DNA of 64,000 bases from Glossina fuscipes. Lineage: Eukaryota; Arthropoda; Insecta; Diptera; Glossinidae. The stretch spans positions 329,120-393,119 of the forward strand of contig NW_023998646.1 in NCBI RefSeq assembly GCF_014805625.2, given 5' to 3'. The stretch's first letter is position 1, and each line of letters opens with the position of its first letter. Positions 34,561 through 47,399 of this stretch are shown piece by piece. The translations under genes and the position numbers were made by a program. The notes beneath the pieces were generated by a model. The model was not told the origin of the DNA. It did not search any database and saw nothing but the letters and a program-made list of their open reading frames with translations.

Positions 34561-35987
34561 AATCTCTTCGATTTCTTGGGAGAATTTTAAATGACAGCTT
34601 AACCTTTCGTGGGCATTATGAAAAGGCGTTCAAATATTGTCAGTCTGGATGCAACATCATCAAACTCATGATAAACAATCAGGCAGGCTTGCCTCCCAAA
34701 AATGCTTTGACCGTTTACAAATCTCTAGTCATGTCCAAAATTGAATTTGGACATTCCACATGTTGCAATTTCCCAAAATATATTAAAAAACGTATACAAA
34801 CATTTGTAAACCGAATGTTAAAGCGTTGTACTGGACTGACCCCCTCAACTCCTCAACATATTCTCAATGTTATATCTGGTGAATGGCCAGTTTCTGAAAG
34901 AGCCCTTTTTTGCACTGCCAAGGAGTTAATTAAAGCCAAGATGATAAAACCTCCCTTTTTTCAGGAAATTATATCTCTCAGTGACACTGTCACTTGCAGC
35001 TATACTTTTTGCTATCAAAAACTTCGTCATATTTTTGATAAGTTAGATTCAATTCCCCCCTTGCATTTCATTACCAGCAAATGCAAAGTCTTCATGAACA
35101 TTCTCGAACCAATCTCTACCTCAAAACAAAATGTCAACTTCTCTTGTATAAGGTTGTTATGCCAAGAAAAGCTCCTTTTTTATTACAACAACGGATATGA
35201 TATATATGCCACTGACGGTTCCGTCGAACATAATGTATCCGGCTTCTCGTTCGTGAAACATCTATCTGAAACAATACTTCGAGTCAAAGTGGAAGAGGAA
35301 CTTTCCTCTACTTTTATTGAGTTGCTCGCCATTCGACATGCTATCATGGTTGCTGTTTCCGATGGTATCACACGTTTTGTTATTTTTTCCGACAGCAGGT
35401 CTGCTCTACTTCTAATAAATAAAAGAGATGCAGAAAATCAATATGTGTTTGACATTCGCAAGACATTGCACGTGGATGACTGTCACCTCGTTTGGATACC
35501 TGGCCACTGCGGCTTTTTTTTAAATGTAGAAGCCGACTTTCATGCAGGGAGAGCTCGTGTTGATGGGACAATTTTGTCCATCAAATATACTCCCAATGAA
35601 GCAATTCGGGCAATTCGCAACCACATCGTTCAACAGCTAAAGGACGAATTTAAAGTAATCGCGCGCGTTAAATCCAATCGTCTTTTCTATAAATTAAATC
35701 CCACATTTCAATTCAAACCCTTCTCTGTTTTTGCTTTTAATTCCTGGGAAATCAAAATTCTTTATAGGCTCATGAGTGGTCACACTTATGACAAAGTTTA
35801 TTTAAAAATGGTTTGCGCTATACCATGTGATGTTTGTGAAGTTTGCAATGTTGTTGAGTCTGCTGAGCATCTAATCTTCAGATGTCACAGGCTTGATGGC
35901 ATTAGAGATTCCTTTAGCTTCTTCAAGTTATATGGCTGTCTCCTCGATCTCTTTGCAGCAAAAATGGACGTCATCTCGGGGAACTAA
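34560..35987 (+). pseudogene. ORF2 part 2 of the LOA/I-like LINE: RT thumb, RNase H and C-terminal Cys/His motif
   Basis: The piece VKSLRFLGRILNDSLTFRGH near 34,560-34,620 and the long open frame 34,668-35,987 (439 codons; its ATG is internal, not a true start) form the end of ORF2. RNase H is complete in motif terms: IYATDGSVEHN (Asp), FIELLAIRHAI (Glu), VIFSDSRSALLLI (Asp) and LVWIPGHCGFFLNVEADFHAG (last Asp). The C-terminus holds CDVCEVCNVVESAEHLIFRC, a Cys/His motif typical of the end of these ORF2 proteins. The stop at 35,985-35,987 is probably the native one. This is the best preserved part of the element. Confidence 0.9.
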
Positions 35988-36340
35988 CTTGCTGGGAAAA
36001 GCCAATTTATCCTTTTAGAATATTTCTTTTTCCTCCTCTTTCCTGTTTTTTTTTTTTCTTTTTTTGCGTTCAATCATTTTCAATTACCATAATATTCCTT
36101 TTCGTTTTCAGGCAAAGTTTGCAACACTGTCTGACTTTCAAGAACTCAACAAGCACACTTACGTACACACACAATTACATTTAACATGCTCACTCCAGTT
36201 ATTACGGTCGCTCTTTTTTTTTTTGTTACGTTTTATACATAATCGTGACTAAAAATTACAACAATTTATTATTTGGACATATAAGCCACAAATCTATTGG
36301 CTTAGTCCATCTCTGTTCAACATACCAAAAAAAAAAAAAA
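35988..36340 (+). repeat. 3'UTR and poly-A end of the LOA/I-like LINE
   Basis: Pyrimidine-rich sequence (T/C runs near 36,025-36,070 and 36,212-36,226) follows the ORF2 stop. The element ends with ~16 A residues at 36,327-36,342, which run into the right target-site duplication at 36,341-36,362. A poly-A end contrasts with the TAA tail of the I-like LINE at 14.2 kb. Confidence 0.85.
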
Positions 36341-36362
36341 AATTTATAACGTCGTTAATTCG

Positions 36363-39280
36363 TTGCTAATCAAATATATAAGGCAACAAATACTCATAAT
36401 AATAATAATATCCCCTAACAAAGCCCTACAAACTTGTTCATTCATTTCAGGTCTGCCGACTTCTGTAGGCTTACAAACTTTTAAGGTTATTACCTACTGT
36501 TACTTAAAACTATATCAATTACTGCAAAACTTAAATTAATAAACCACTCTTTTGCTTCATAAAGTGGACGTTTTCTTGACTTCGCCATCAACTTAAGGAC
36601 GGTATTACAACCAAAATTTGCCGCTTCGATGAACTATTTTTTGATCATTAGATATTCTTTGCATGATACTTATTTTCTGTTACACAGATATTACTCCGAA
36701 CAATCCCTGTCGATAAGTCCACTGGACATCAACTTTAATAGAGGAAAGGATGGAGAATATAGAAGATGCAGCTATAACAAATGATTTTATGAAATGGTTC
36801 GAAAAATACTCCCCCAAAATACTACGAAGAATTTTTGCTCAGATTTGCGATATGCGAAAGGTCACCTAGCGCAATTTCTTTACGAAATCAATTTATGCAC
36901 ACTTTTAGAAAATATTATGCGACCAAAAGAAGAGTGCGTAGATCTTAGCTGATAGCAGCCGAACCCATGTATCTAAGTTTTGATATTGAAGCCACCGACA
37001 GATCAAAGCACATTTGAAGACAGATAGGTCTTTTATTATCCTGTATTCCTCTATAGGATTACATACAGTCCACGACGTTTTCTTGTGAAGTTCAACGTTT
37101 TAGCAAGCTCTGACATTTCTATATAAATCATTTTATGCACAAAAAAAAAATTTAAATATAAATAGAGTTAAATTGAGTTTAAATTCTTTTTATACTTACT
37201 CATAGTGGTGCGCCTAAATGATTTATATATATATTTATAATGATCGGCGAAATGAAGCACGTGCTACATGTTTTTTGAAGTAAAATTTTTTGAGAGAATC
37301 TTATTTTGTGTTATATAACTCAAAGCGTGTCATCTATGCTTCCAAGGCAAACTCGAACTTAATTTTTGTATTTTTCTTTTCGTATTTTAAGGAATGAAAC
37401 GCCAAGTAGTACTTGTGCAGAGTTTAACAGAGATTCTCAAACTATACTAATGACTACCGCGTTAATAAAATTTTGTAAACACTAATTTTTTTTTTTTTTA
37501 ATACACGCAGTGCAAATTAAAATGCCACGCTGTCGCTAAGAATTTTTTGCAGACCTTTTTTTTTTGTTAAAACTTTTTAAAACAACGGTTATTTTAAAAA
37601 TTATTATTAAAAATAGTTTTAAATAGATTGCAAATTTTGAAAAAATTGTTTACGGAAATTGAGGGGACCTAAAAAATTGACCTTCAACATCAAAGATTGA
37701 AAACCTCTGGATGTATGATGTACCATTCCAAAAAACAGAAAGTTGTTAATAGTACTGGAAGGACGCACCGAAGGACTTACACACACGTATGGTCTTTTGA
37801 TAAAAAAAACTCCGCAACCTTAGACGCACACATACGTTGAAACTACGATTTATAGAACTTTCCAAAGCAATTGCACACTTTTCTTTAAGGAGAATTCTCT
37901 GTTTACATATTGCTATGTGTTTCATTTCTTGATTGTAAGAAGAAAAATGAAGGTATAGGAAAAGTAGAAAAAAAAATTTTTATCGTTTCGCATACTTTTT
38001 AATAGTAGTCAAGTTGGAAAAGAAATTATTTTCTAGAAAATACAGCAGCAATTCAAAGTTTGTAAAAACAGTAACGAAAAATGTGTAAAGAAGGGAAATA
38101 AATTTGAATGGAATCGAACTAACATTACCTAGCGTTAAAGTAATGATAGACTTAAATAAAAAATATTTGTTATCAGATATCGGTCAGAACTCACGCATAT
38201 CTTCGCTAGTTTAAAAATTGGTGAGATTTCAGGACCTCGCATTCATATATTTTTTAAGCGTCCATTTTTCCACTTTTACTGACTCTACTACCGTTAGATT
38301 TAAGAAGTAAATGTATGATTTCAGGAGAAGATGAAGGTCGCATATCCTTATCTATGATAACGAATGATATTTAAAACATCGTTCCTAAGCAAACGGCAAA
38401 ATATCATAAGCAATTACGCAAACTATAAATCACAAACATATTGAAATGAGTTGTAAAAGTGTACAGTCGGGGCTAAACTTGGATGCTTTAAAAGAAAATT
38501 TCCTCTTTTAAATAGGTCGGTGAAGGCGCATATCATACAGGTTTATTCAGACTAATTGCTGTGAGCCCTGGTAAGAGAAGTAAAAAGGGGTTAATCGGAA
38601 CATTTCTTTCAACCCATATGGAATGAGGTTGGGCCGTGACCTTTCAAAATCCTCATTCGCGAATAAAGGCTATAGTCACGGCGACTTGAAGCAAGTGAAA
38701 TAACGATGACTAAAATGTCCACTATTGTCTAAGATAAGCTAAGCTAAACTAGGTCAAACTGTGTTAAACTTAACTAAGAAATTAAAAAGGGCCTGAGAAA
38801 GTAAAGCTGGGAAGGCTATGTTGCCACTTGGTTTCGGTGGGTGAATTTGGAGCAGGAAATATTAACCATTTTTTCTCTTTCTACCATTTCTGGAAATGGG
38901 GGCATCTTTACCGATCCAACGCTTTTTCTTTTGCTGCGAATAGTTTACGATTTTACTTTCTTTTCTTCATTGACAACACTAAATGCAGTCTGCAACTATT
39001 CAATGACTATTACTTTATAAAAGGTGCTAATCAAAATGTGTGCAACGAAAATCAGGAATAGTTGTGTGCACAATGTACAAAAAAGGTTTTAAGTTGCAAA
39101 ATATTTTCATGACCCGGAAGGAAATTTTAGAGAGCTTTTCAGGTATATCTATATTATTGATTTGTATCAAATGTAGGTGTATTTGTTCGTTTGTTCGACT
39201 ATGTTGTTGTGTGTCAGAAACATTTTCTTGGTCAAAAGATGAGAATTTGATTTTCAAATTGAAAGTGAAAAAACATTGTA
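36363..39280. other. Non-coding intronic DNA, no gene recognised
   Basis: AT-rich, with A- and T-runs near 37,140, 37,486 and 37,558. No frame carries a recognisable domain. A short 39-codon frame from 36,751 was examined and not assigned. Confidence 0.55.
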
Positions 39281-39284
39281 AATT

Positions 39285-39350
39285 CATGCAGGCGGGTTGA
39301 TATTGAAAATGGCCTAATTTGATTAAAAACACGCCTATCACAAATCTAAA
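39285..39350 (+). repeat. DINE-1-like repeat fragment (3' block only)
   Basis: GATATTGAAAATGGCCTAATTTGATTAAAAACACGCCTATC matches in short blocks the TTGGTATTGAAAATGGGCC and CACGCCC segments of the other copies (49.26, 42.36, 63.08 kb). Too short to be sure on its own. Confidence 0.4.
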
Positions 39351-39359
39351 CTGAAAGCG

Positions 39360-42055
39360 TCTCTCCGTTGAAAAGCAATTCCTGCAGCATCTGTGTACAA
39401 ATGGACAGAATCGTTTACGCCCATTTTTTCGCATTTTTTTATTGAAGTACAAAATACGAAAATACGAAAAATTCTGGACTCAATTATGTCGCCTTTAATT
39501 TAGTTGATTCCTGAGCCATAAAAGCATATCATTTACTGGTTCTTCCGTCATAGGAAAAGGCCTCATGAACTGGAACAGAAACGGAATGACATGTCACGCA
39601 ATGCTTTCAAACAAATTTTAGTAAAATATTAGAGGTCTTACGACATTTCATATTTTCAAATCTTCGTCTTTATGCATCCGTCATAAGTAATATAATGTAT
39701 TGGATCTATGTACATGAATTGGTGATATGATCATTAACACTCGGGCCTGTATAACAATTATTATTTTCATTTTAAATTCATCTGGTTGTCTTTGTGAATG
39801 ATATATGGAGCTCAACCGACTCAAAACTGGGACTTTTCACATCGAGTAGTAAACCTTGTTTAACTTTATGTACTACTTATTAGTCAATGTAAAACTTGCA
39901 TTACATTAAAAATGAACAAAAAAGTGTTATATTTTTGAGTACAAGGTTGTGATAAAGGAAAAATTTCTATAGACGGGGAAGGAGTCGGGAAAACAAAATA
40001 AAGAAGTACGAGCAAACAAGATAGAATGCCAGCAAAGAGGCAGTTTTATAGAAAGGTGGAAAAATAGGCCGTTATTGAACAATTCCAGATTTCTTTCTCC
40101 ATAAAGACTCTCTGCAATTTAATGGGGACACATTTGTTCACCTTTAAGTTAAGTCGCCGAATATGATTTGCAGTCAGAGCTAAAGGGCAAAAGAGTTTTT
40201 ATTTTAGTTTTCGTTTTCGTTTATTTTCTCGTAGAGAATATAAATTCCGCATATTTGTATGCGTACAGTACTTATTTATATGCGCATACGTTGGTTAAAT
40301 TTAACAATAAAATTACCTCTAATACATGCGTATCTTCTTCACATGACTACGCTCTTGTAATCCGCTTGAAAGGTCTTCATAACCTTTTAAAGGACAAAGA
40401 TTATTGCATAGCCGAAGGCGCATGGAAAAGAATCAAATTTTCTTTAATTATTTAATTGGCACTTACGTCTACGTACGTATGGACGTACGTTCGCACAAAC
40501 CGGACTGCATCAACAAAATAAGTTTTTTTAGAATAATCTAATAGCCCAGTAGAAGGATTAAGTTCAGGTAACAAGCAAAATGAAAGAATTAAGAAGGCTG
40601 GGTAAATTACGTAAAAGTTGAATCTTATGTTAACTCTGAAGTCTTACAGTGATGGCGAGGTGTATAACGCGTATCCTTAATAGCCGTTTGTAGCCAATCT
40701 ATTTTCTATTTAAATATGTCCAATCACAAAAGATTCCCCGGAAATTGACAGTTGAGCTGAGGGATAGATTTGCCTAAACATCTTATCAGTTGGTCATTGA
40801 ACATTAATTTATTATTTGTGGTTATACATATGTAGCCCCTGGCAGTTTAGTTTGAAGAATCAGGACAAACGAGACGAAATTCTTTAAAAAATATATGCAT
40901 ATATGTAACTGTATGTTAGATATGGATGCAAGTAGAGTTATAATTATAAGAATTGGTTTTGTAGAAAAGCCCCAAAAGAACGCAAAAATACGGTCGCAAA
41001 GTTCGCGTTCGTAAAACAGCTAGTGTCTATAAATCATCAAAAATCGTTTTGTAGTCTTTAGTAAACCGAATAAGTTTGCGGCACTTAATTGGAAAGAACA
41101 CAAATTATTTTTAGGAAGGCCATGTATAGGAAGGTGCGTGATCTTTTCCCAACGACCCGTTTTTTTTTTCAAATGTTTTCACATTGTGCGCTATACTTGA
41201 ATAAAATGAGCCGTTTTGTGCAGTGTTTACAATTTACAAACTTAAGGCGATGTAGGTTAGAATATTTAGAATGATTATGTATCATGAGGGGTTGAAGACC
41301 CAAATTAAACATGAGAAGCTATTATCAATTGTTATAAGAACACTAGTTTTGTCGGGTCTCGAGAATAGTTACAAGTCAGAGGTAGCTGGATCAAGTGTAC
41401 AACGCGATTGATGAATCGCATGAGCGGTGTTTTATTAATTAAAACCATTAAATTTAAAAATTGCACAAATGTATCCCACAAATATTAAAGAATAGCTTAA
41501 GAAAAATGAAAAAGTTATCAGGAGACGGTCGAGAGGCTTTAAAAGTTTAATTTGACTTTATGAAACGAAAAACGAGGGATTCAGGCAAGTTTGTATGAAA
41601 AATCAACCGCGGGTAAAATAATACAAACATCCTAAAGAGGGTATTAAGGGCAAACTTCTTTTCTTATCATCACAATAGTAAGTTTGCATAAGAACTGTAA
41701 TCAACTTATATTCTTTTTTGTAATAAACTGCACTTTTTCAGATTCACCCAACGCTTCAGGTGAATTAAGGAAGCTTTTGTGTATTTGCATGACAAACTAG
41801 AGTTTAAAAGGCACATGTAATGCCACTCAAATGTATGTGGGAAGCAAAGTGCAGCCTACATATGGATGTGATTTTGTGAATAGGCTATGCACGATTTTAA
41901 AATTGCAAAAAAGAATATGCCAACGAACAAAAAAAAAAAAGGGGTCAACATTTGATACTATTTAATAGCATAGATGACTTGAAGAGTAAGCAAGGCCTAA
42001 ATATTTTATTTTAATCATCATTTAATATTCTTGTGAAAATGTATTAGTGGCTTCC
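39360..42055. other. Non-coding intronic DNA, no gene recognised
   Basis: Frames are short and without domains. An ACGTACGT-containing stretch at about 40,465-40,497 is locally palindromic. Nothing else supported. Confidence 0.5.
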
Positions 42056-42059
42056 TTCG

Positions 42060-42405
42060 CTAGCAAACTAGCTTTTAGGGATGAAATTTTTGACTAAATT
42101 CGTCTGCAGTTGCATAAGCTCCTAAAGGTAGAAGTATGTTCGCTTTGCCAAAACGTTTGCAACACCCAAAGGAAAACTTCCGAGGCGTTTGATCAGCACA
42201 GAATTCTAAAGCGACATAAGCCTGTCCGTCTGTCCGCCTCTTTGCTCGCGTGTCTGCCTTCATTTCTGTCTATCTGCCATCTACGGTGAACATTCCTCTG
42301 GCCGTAAAAACGACGCTCGGCTGGATTTCGCCGTGAGGATTGGAAGGCCTGGCTCTTATGAAAATGGGCCGAATCAGTTGTAGGGCACGCTCACAGTAAA
42401 ACATT
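42060..42405 (+). repeat. DINE-1-like repeat
   Basis: Block order: GTTTGCAACACCCAAAGG, CTTCCGAGGCG, GATCAGCACAGAATTCTAAAGCG, ATAAGCCTGTCCGTCTGTCC, a second TGTCTGCC..TGTCTATCTGCC run, GGTGAACATTCCTCTGGCCG, and ATGAAAATGGGCCGAATC with GGGCACGCTC. This is one of the longer copies and the arrangement matches that at 47.7 and 62.2-62.6 kb. Confidence 0.7.
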
Positions 42406-42409
42406 AAAT

Positions 42410-45400
42410 GACGAACTCACGGTTCTCAAAAACATAAAAAGATTTGGTTTATTATTTGTTACTTATAAACTACAACAGATGTGAAGACTAAAATTCGCAC
42501 GTATAAGAAATATATATATCAAAACTGAAAACAAATTGCCACACCCATCCAATAACACAGAGTGTCGAATTTTCGTTCGTTTATCAAATTTTTTATTTGA
42601 AAAATTATAAGAAGTATATATAATATATAACTGACCGGTACCAAATTATAATTCCATTTGAGCTATCATTACTCTTAAACTGAGACAAGAAATAATTGCA
42701 TATTCTATTTCAATATAAAAGGTAAGGAGTATAAAATATTCGACAATAGGTGAAAATAATCTTTTTACTCGATCTATTAACCTTCTGCTCATTTTTATTT
42801 ATTATTGTTGATAAAGTACCTTATCTGCTAGGTACAGAATTGATGCTGACGGGTTTCGCATGGCATACCAAAAACTAGCAGACTTTGATTTAAACAAATT
42901 TTTATTTATTCTTTGGTTTCTAAATGATACCAAAATTTTTAAATATTCAAAACTTCTAACAATTATTGATATTAAGAAATATTCATGACAGACAAATAGT
43001 GCCATTGTTGTGATTGTTTCCTGCCAAGGCCATAAAATATTAGCAATAAAAGCACCTGTTCTTCGAACATGCAAATAGAAAATCAAAGTAATCTTTTATA
43101 TCTACACGTTACACAAATCATTTTTCACGGTGATTTTGCCTGTGTTTGTACTTTTATCTATAAATGCACACATGCACAAATATACACATATTTTTGTGTT
43201 TTAAAATCAACTGTGGAGCGCTGGGACTTCTATTCCCTTAGTTTCTTTTTTATGAATGATTGTTTTATTCAAGTCCTGGGTACGGGAAGTAAATGATGTG
43301 GTAAAGGGGATAGATTAAAAAATCTGTATGCCAGACAATAAAAACAAGGCAAACAAAAAAATTTACGCGTCTTTATGCACATAAATTGTAACATGTTAAG
43401 GTTATTCTTCAAAGACTTATAGATATAATACACATATATACGTAATGTAAATACATGGACCTGTATTTATTTATATTCGCATACGCAAAGCAATTTCTAC
43501 ATCGAAATTATTTGAATGAAGGATTTTATAACTTTGTATAATTTCCATAGAAAGTCATTCATTTATAGAAAAAGGGAAAGAAAAAGCAGATGATAAAGAA
43601 ATCCACAACCATTGACAAAGGTCGGCGCTTAGACAACAACCGAACCTTAATGTTGAGCTCTGTTTTGACAGAAAAATTGGTAGATTTGCATACATTTACT
43701 TACGTATGTCAATAGACATTCTTTTGTATTGTTCGTCGATAATATTTGCAGTGGCTCCGTTTCAAGGATTTGGATAATTGACTTAAGTTAGTTTTATCAA
43801 AACCCAAAGAGATTTAGAAAGACTTATACTTAACTTGAAAAACATGCTTTTTAATGAACTTAGCAGGAAACTTACAACAAATAAAATTATAACCCTCTCA
43901 CGAAATAAAAAGAAATAAAATGTAGCGAGACGACCTTAGCCGCTCACCCGCAAAGATAAATAAAAGCAAAGTTTTTTTTTTCTGATGTAAGACATTGCGG
44001 TTTTTATGTCCGAAAATATGATATATATTTACAACTAGGAGTGTATGGTAATATGTGAGAGGATAGTATTCCATCTGCCCGAATATATCAGCTACGTTTT
44101 GGTTGCTTTCTTGTCCGAAAATAAAACAAGCGTGACTAGTTCTCTAATATTTCTGCATAGGGTTTACTCTATCTGAAAGTGTAGTTAAAATTTTATTGTT
44201 TTGTTCTCGCAAGCTTTGTACCGCAATTTTCTTTTTTGTTTTTCAATACAGTATTCTCAGGAAATAGATTCCGTTTGCTTGCCTATCCACAAAATTGGTC
44301 CACACCCAAGTGTGACACTTGAGAGTTTTTATTTCAATTTCTATTTTGCACTCTGCGATTTCGAACATTATTTATGAAAGTTCTTATAAAATATATTATA
44401 GACATTCAAATATTTTCGTTAGATGCTTGCTATCTGAGATGCGTACTAAAGAGCATGTAGCATTTAAGTGCTCCTTTGGTACGTTGATTTTGGCGTTTTT
44501 CTGGTGATTGTGAAAAATACGCATTGAAAGCTTCTTTGAGATATTCTTTGAAATTTCGTGATTTGATTTACTCAGTCTAAGAACTTGATACTGATCGAAT
44601 AACTTTATGTCAATAATTAGCAATGAAACGTGGATGCCGCAACATGATAGCAGTAAATTAACTTCATCATTTCGTTAATATCACCTCTTAGAGGACCATA
44701 AAGTGTCAGGGCAACACTTTAAGTCGATTTACTCATCTCCATCTGTCGTTGATTTCTTTTAGAGTCTCCATAAATAGTTACAAAGAAGAGGGTGCAAATC
44801 TGGAGTTTAGTATTCTCTCTGCATTTCGAGAATGGCCGCAATTGTTATTATAAGATAATGACCAGAATTGCGACTTTTCCGTCTGAATGAACTTCCTTTA
44901 AGCCTGATGCAACGGCATAAGTTCTCTATTATGAATACCAGGCACCAGGTGCCAAAATTCACTACATCTTTGAGCTCATGCGCAATCCTTCCTGATGGGT
45001 TTTTCAGACACAACTTCTTGTGATTAACAACCAGTTCAATCGATGTTTTATTGTCTGTTCGAGCAGGGTTTTCATATCTATGGGTATAAAAATCGGTCCA
45101 TCGGATAAATAGCCTGAAACAATCTATATGCTGTCTGCACGGAATTCATATTCTGCGTAACTGAGAGGTGAAATACAATATAAGTAAATTCAATAGTTTG
45201 AATTTAATATTTTATGCCAGTTTTTTTACAACCTACGTTCGATTTTACTAACAAATTATCATGAGCTCATTTAACCTGCCTATAGACCAAGTATGAAAAC
45301 ACCCGTAATCTTTCTCAAAATTTAAAAATTTTGAAAATATCACAAAGATTTGTTGAAATATTACTTCGGTGCGCGGAAGCATACCATATATATCGATTTG

Positions 45401-46620
45401 CCACATATATTTTTGAATTGCGTCCCATATAAGCGTTCTTATGAAAAGTAAGCCATTACATTTACGACGAAAGTTTGTCCATAAGAGTAAATTGATATAG
45501 AAATTAATTGTATTAAATTTGAATCAAGTAGGTCTACTGTTTGGATATCATCACATATCAGCATTTTCAGGAAAAATAAACCCTTATATACTAAAAACTC
45601 TAATTTTTAATATTTCTTTACGAAATATAATATTAATGATTTGACAAAAAAATTAACTGGAAAAGATTTGAACCGCGTCAGTCCACTTCCTGGACTCTAT
45701 ATCATATTGGAATTCTCATGAATAGTAAACCCTATGGCAAGAATGTTTAATTGTTAATAGAAAATTTGGATCACGTAGATCTCTTTTCTAGACCACAAAA
45801 TATAAAAGGGTTCTTTTCAAAATTAAGGTCTTATATGGTGAAGAAGTTCAATTTGAAGTTTTTTATGAACTTTTTAATAAACAAATTAAGTTTGCTAAAT
45901 TTTACCTAGCTGATGTTTTGCGTGCCCTTCAATGTGAGCTTTTTCATGAATCTATACCCTTTGGTGTATTATCAAAAAAATGAACAGATAACTCTATTGA
46001 ACAAAGCGGTGTAGAATGTTTAATAGTCGACCGAGGTCGATTATAACGTTTTTACTTCTTTTTATATTGCAATCACACTTGCACGGTAATTAGTCTTAAA
46101 TCGGGGTGATTATTATCGATTAGATTCACTAAGTCAGTATATAAAATTGTGGATATGCATAAATGAAAAAAGTCATCAACCAGGATCTACTCAAAATTCA
46201 GTAGCTGTTGAAAAAGCTAAGACTCATAGGTGATATTTGATTTTAAGAAAAGCAAAGATAATTGCTAATTCAGCGAATATATGTATATGTATGTATATAT
46301 GTATATGGTTATCCGATGATTTTTTTTAGATCAACGGTAGAGAGAATATCGAATTTATTAAGCAGCCGTAAAAATATGCTTCGAAGCCCCCAAAACCTTG
46401 TATATGCTTTTGAATAAATGAATAGATGGAATTGACGTGCAAAAATGGGTTCCTTTAATTGTCCGCCTATTATCATCACGACACTTCGAAATTACACTTT
46501 ATACTGCACTTACTTCCTAAAGATAGTGGTTTGGCATAGGGAAGTCAAAGTTTGGCAAACGCTTACGAAAATTTATAGTCGTTGTTTCAATGCAACAGCT
46601 GTTAAGAAATTCAGACTGAC
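42410..46620. other. Non-coding intronic DNA, no gene recognised
   Basis: No recognisable domain. A TATG/TATA microsatellite lies at about 46,278-46,307. Confidence 0.5.
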
Positions 46621-46628
46621 TCTTTGAA

Positions 46629-46808
46629 TTATTCTCAATTGCAAACAAATACAGACTCAATTATTATCAATTGTAAACAAATTCAGACGCTTACTCTCAG
46701 ATGATTGAAATATAGACGCTTACTCTCAGATCTTTGAAATTATTTTGAATTACTCTCAGATGTTTGAATTTTTTTTGAATTACTCTCAGGTGTTTGAAAT
46801 AATTGCCT
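46629..46808. repeat. Minisatellite, ~30-bp period, six units
   Basis: Units begin at 46,629, 46,661, 46,691, 46,720, 46,750 and 46,780 (periods 32, 30, 29, 30, 30). The last four share TTACTCTCAG..T.TTTGAA. The first two share TTAT..TCAATTG.AAACAAAT.CAGAC. The array seems to consist of two unit types that grade into each other at the CAGACGC junction. Confidence 0.85.
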
Positions 46809-46829
46809 CTAAGAGAAAGCAATAAAACT

Positions 46830-47075
46830 TATGTGTGTACCTAATGTTGTACGTACGCATATCTTGTTTACCTGTGTACATGAGCAATTCGGAAGTGAAC
46901 GATCGCAATCGTTAGTTTACGAGAACAAGCACTCGCTCTCACGCGTGTATCGCATAAGTAAAAGAGTAAGATGCACATAAAAGATTAATACCGCAGGCAT
47001 CCATTCAACGCGTGTACGGTAGATCAGTGGAAGATTTGAAACTCGTAACTATTACTCTCTCTCTCTCCCTCGCAT
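46830..47075. promoter_or_regulatory. CpG- and CT-rich patch, possible promoter or LTR piece (speculative)
   Basis: This patch has more CG dinucleotides than its surroundings, an inverted repeat AACGATCGCAATCGTT at about 46,900, GCTCTC and CTCTCTCTCTCTC runs that resemble GAGA-factor sites (47,052-47,066), and a CATAAAAG box near 46,977. No matching second copy was found and no transcript start can be shown. The call is weak. Confidence 0.2.
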
Positions 47076-47399
47076 TCTTTTGCTTATTTGTAGTGTTTTC
47101 TTATGAATGTGTGCGAGTTCGTACGTATACGGTAAACATTAAAACACAACATGTATTTTCTATTTACAATGTTGTACTACTTACACTTTCATATTTCAAA
47201 TCATCCAAATAGAGAACGAATCCAAAAACGAAAATTTTAATTCCAGCTTTTCTTCTTAATTGAAAAAACCAAAAAAAAAAATTTCCATCGAGCACATGTT
47301 TTAATGAAAAAAGAAAAGAAACAAAAAAAAAAAGATATACAAAACAGGAATGCACCTGCCTTAAATGCAAAGACAAACTACTTAAACCGCCCTAGCAAT

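Larger units (their letters stand above)
31085..36340 (+). mobile_element. LOA/I-like non-LTR retrotransposon with both ends, target-site duplication and poly-A tail
   Basis: A 5,256-bp insertion with both ends visible: a 22-bp duplicated target (2 mismatches), a ~330-bp 5'UTR, ORF1 with zinc knuckles, ORF2 with endonuclease, RT, RNase H and a C-terminal Cys/His motif, a ~350-bp 3'UTR and a run of about 16 A (36,327-36,342). RNase H after RT points to the LOA or I group; I cannot separate these by eye. The 5'UTR ends in a long purine-rich stretch (31,160-31,320). The copy is dead: ORF1 has a frameshift and a stop, and ORF2 has several frameshifts plus a deletion removing the RT catalytic core. 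Confidence 0.92.

Noticed and set aside
36751..36870. Short ATG frame (MENIEDAAITNDF..) considered as a possible exon
   Set aside because: Only 39 codons, ends in a stop, with no convincing acceptor or donor and no recognised family.
38640..38695. GCCGTGAC..GTCACGGC inverted repeat
   Set aside because: Only 8-bp arms around a 35-bp spacer with no repeat partner; could be chance in a window this size.
44590..44650. ISNETWMPQHD-like string considered as a mariner transposase motif
   Set aside because: A single short motif without neighbouring transposase blocks in any frame.
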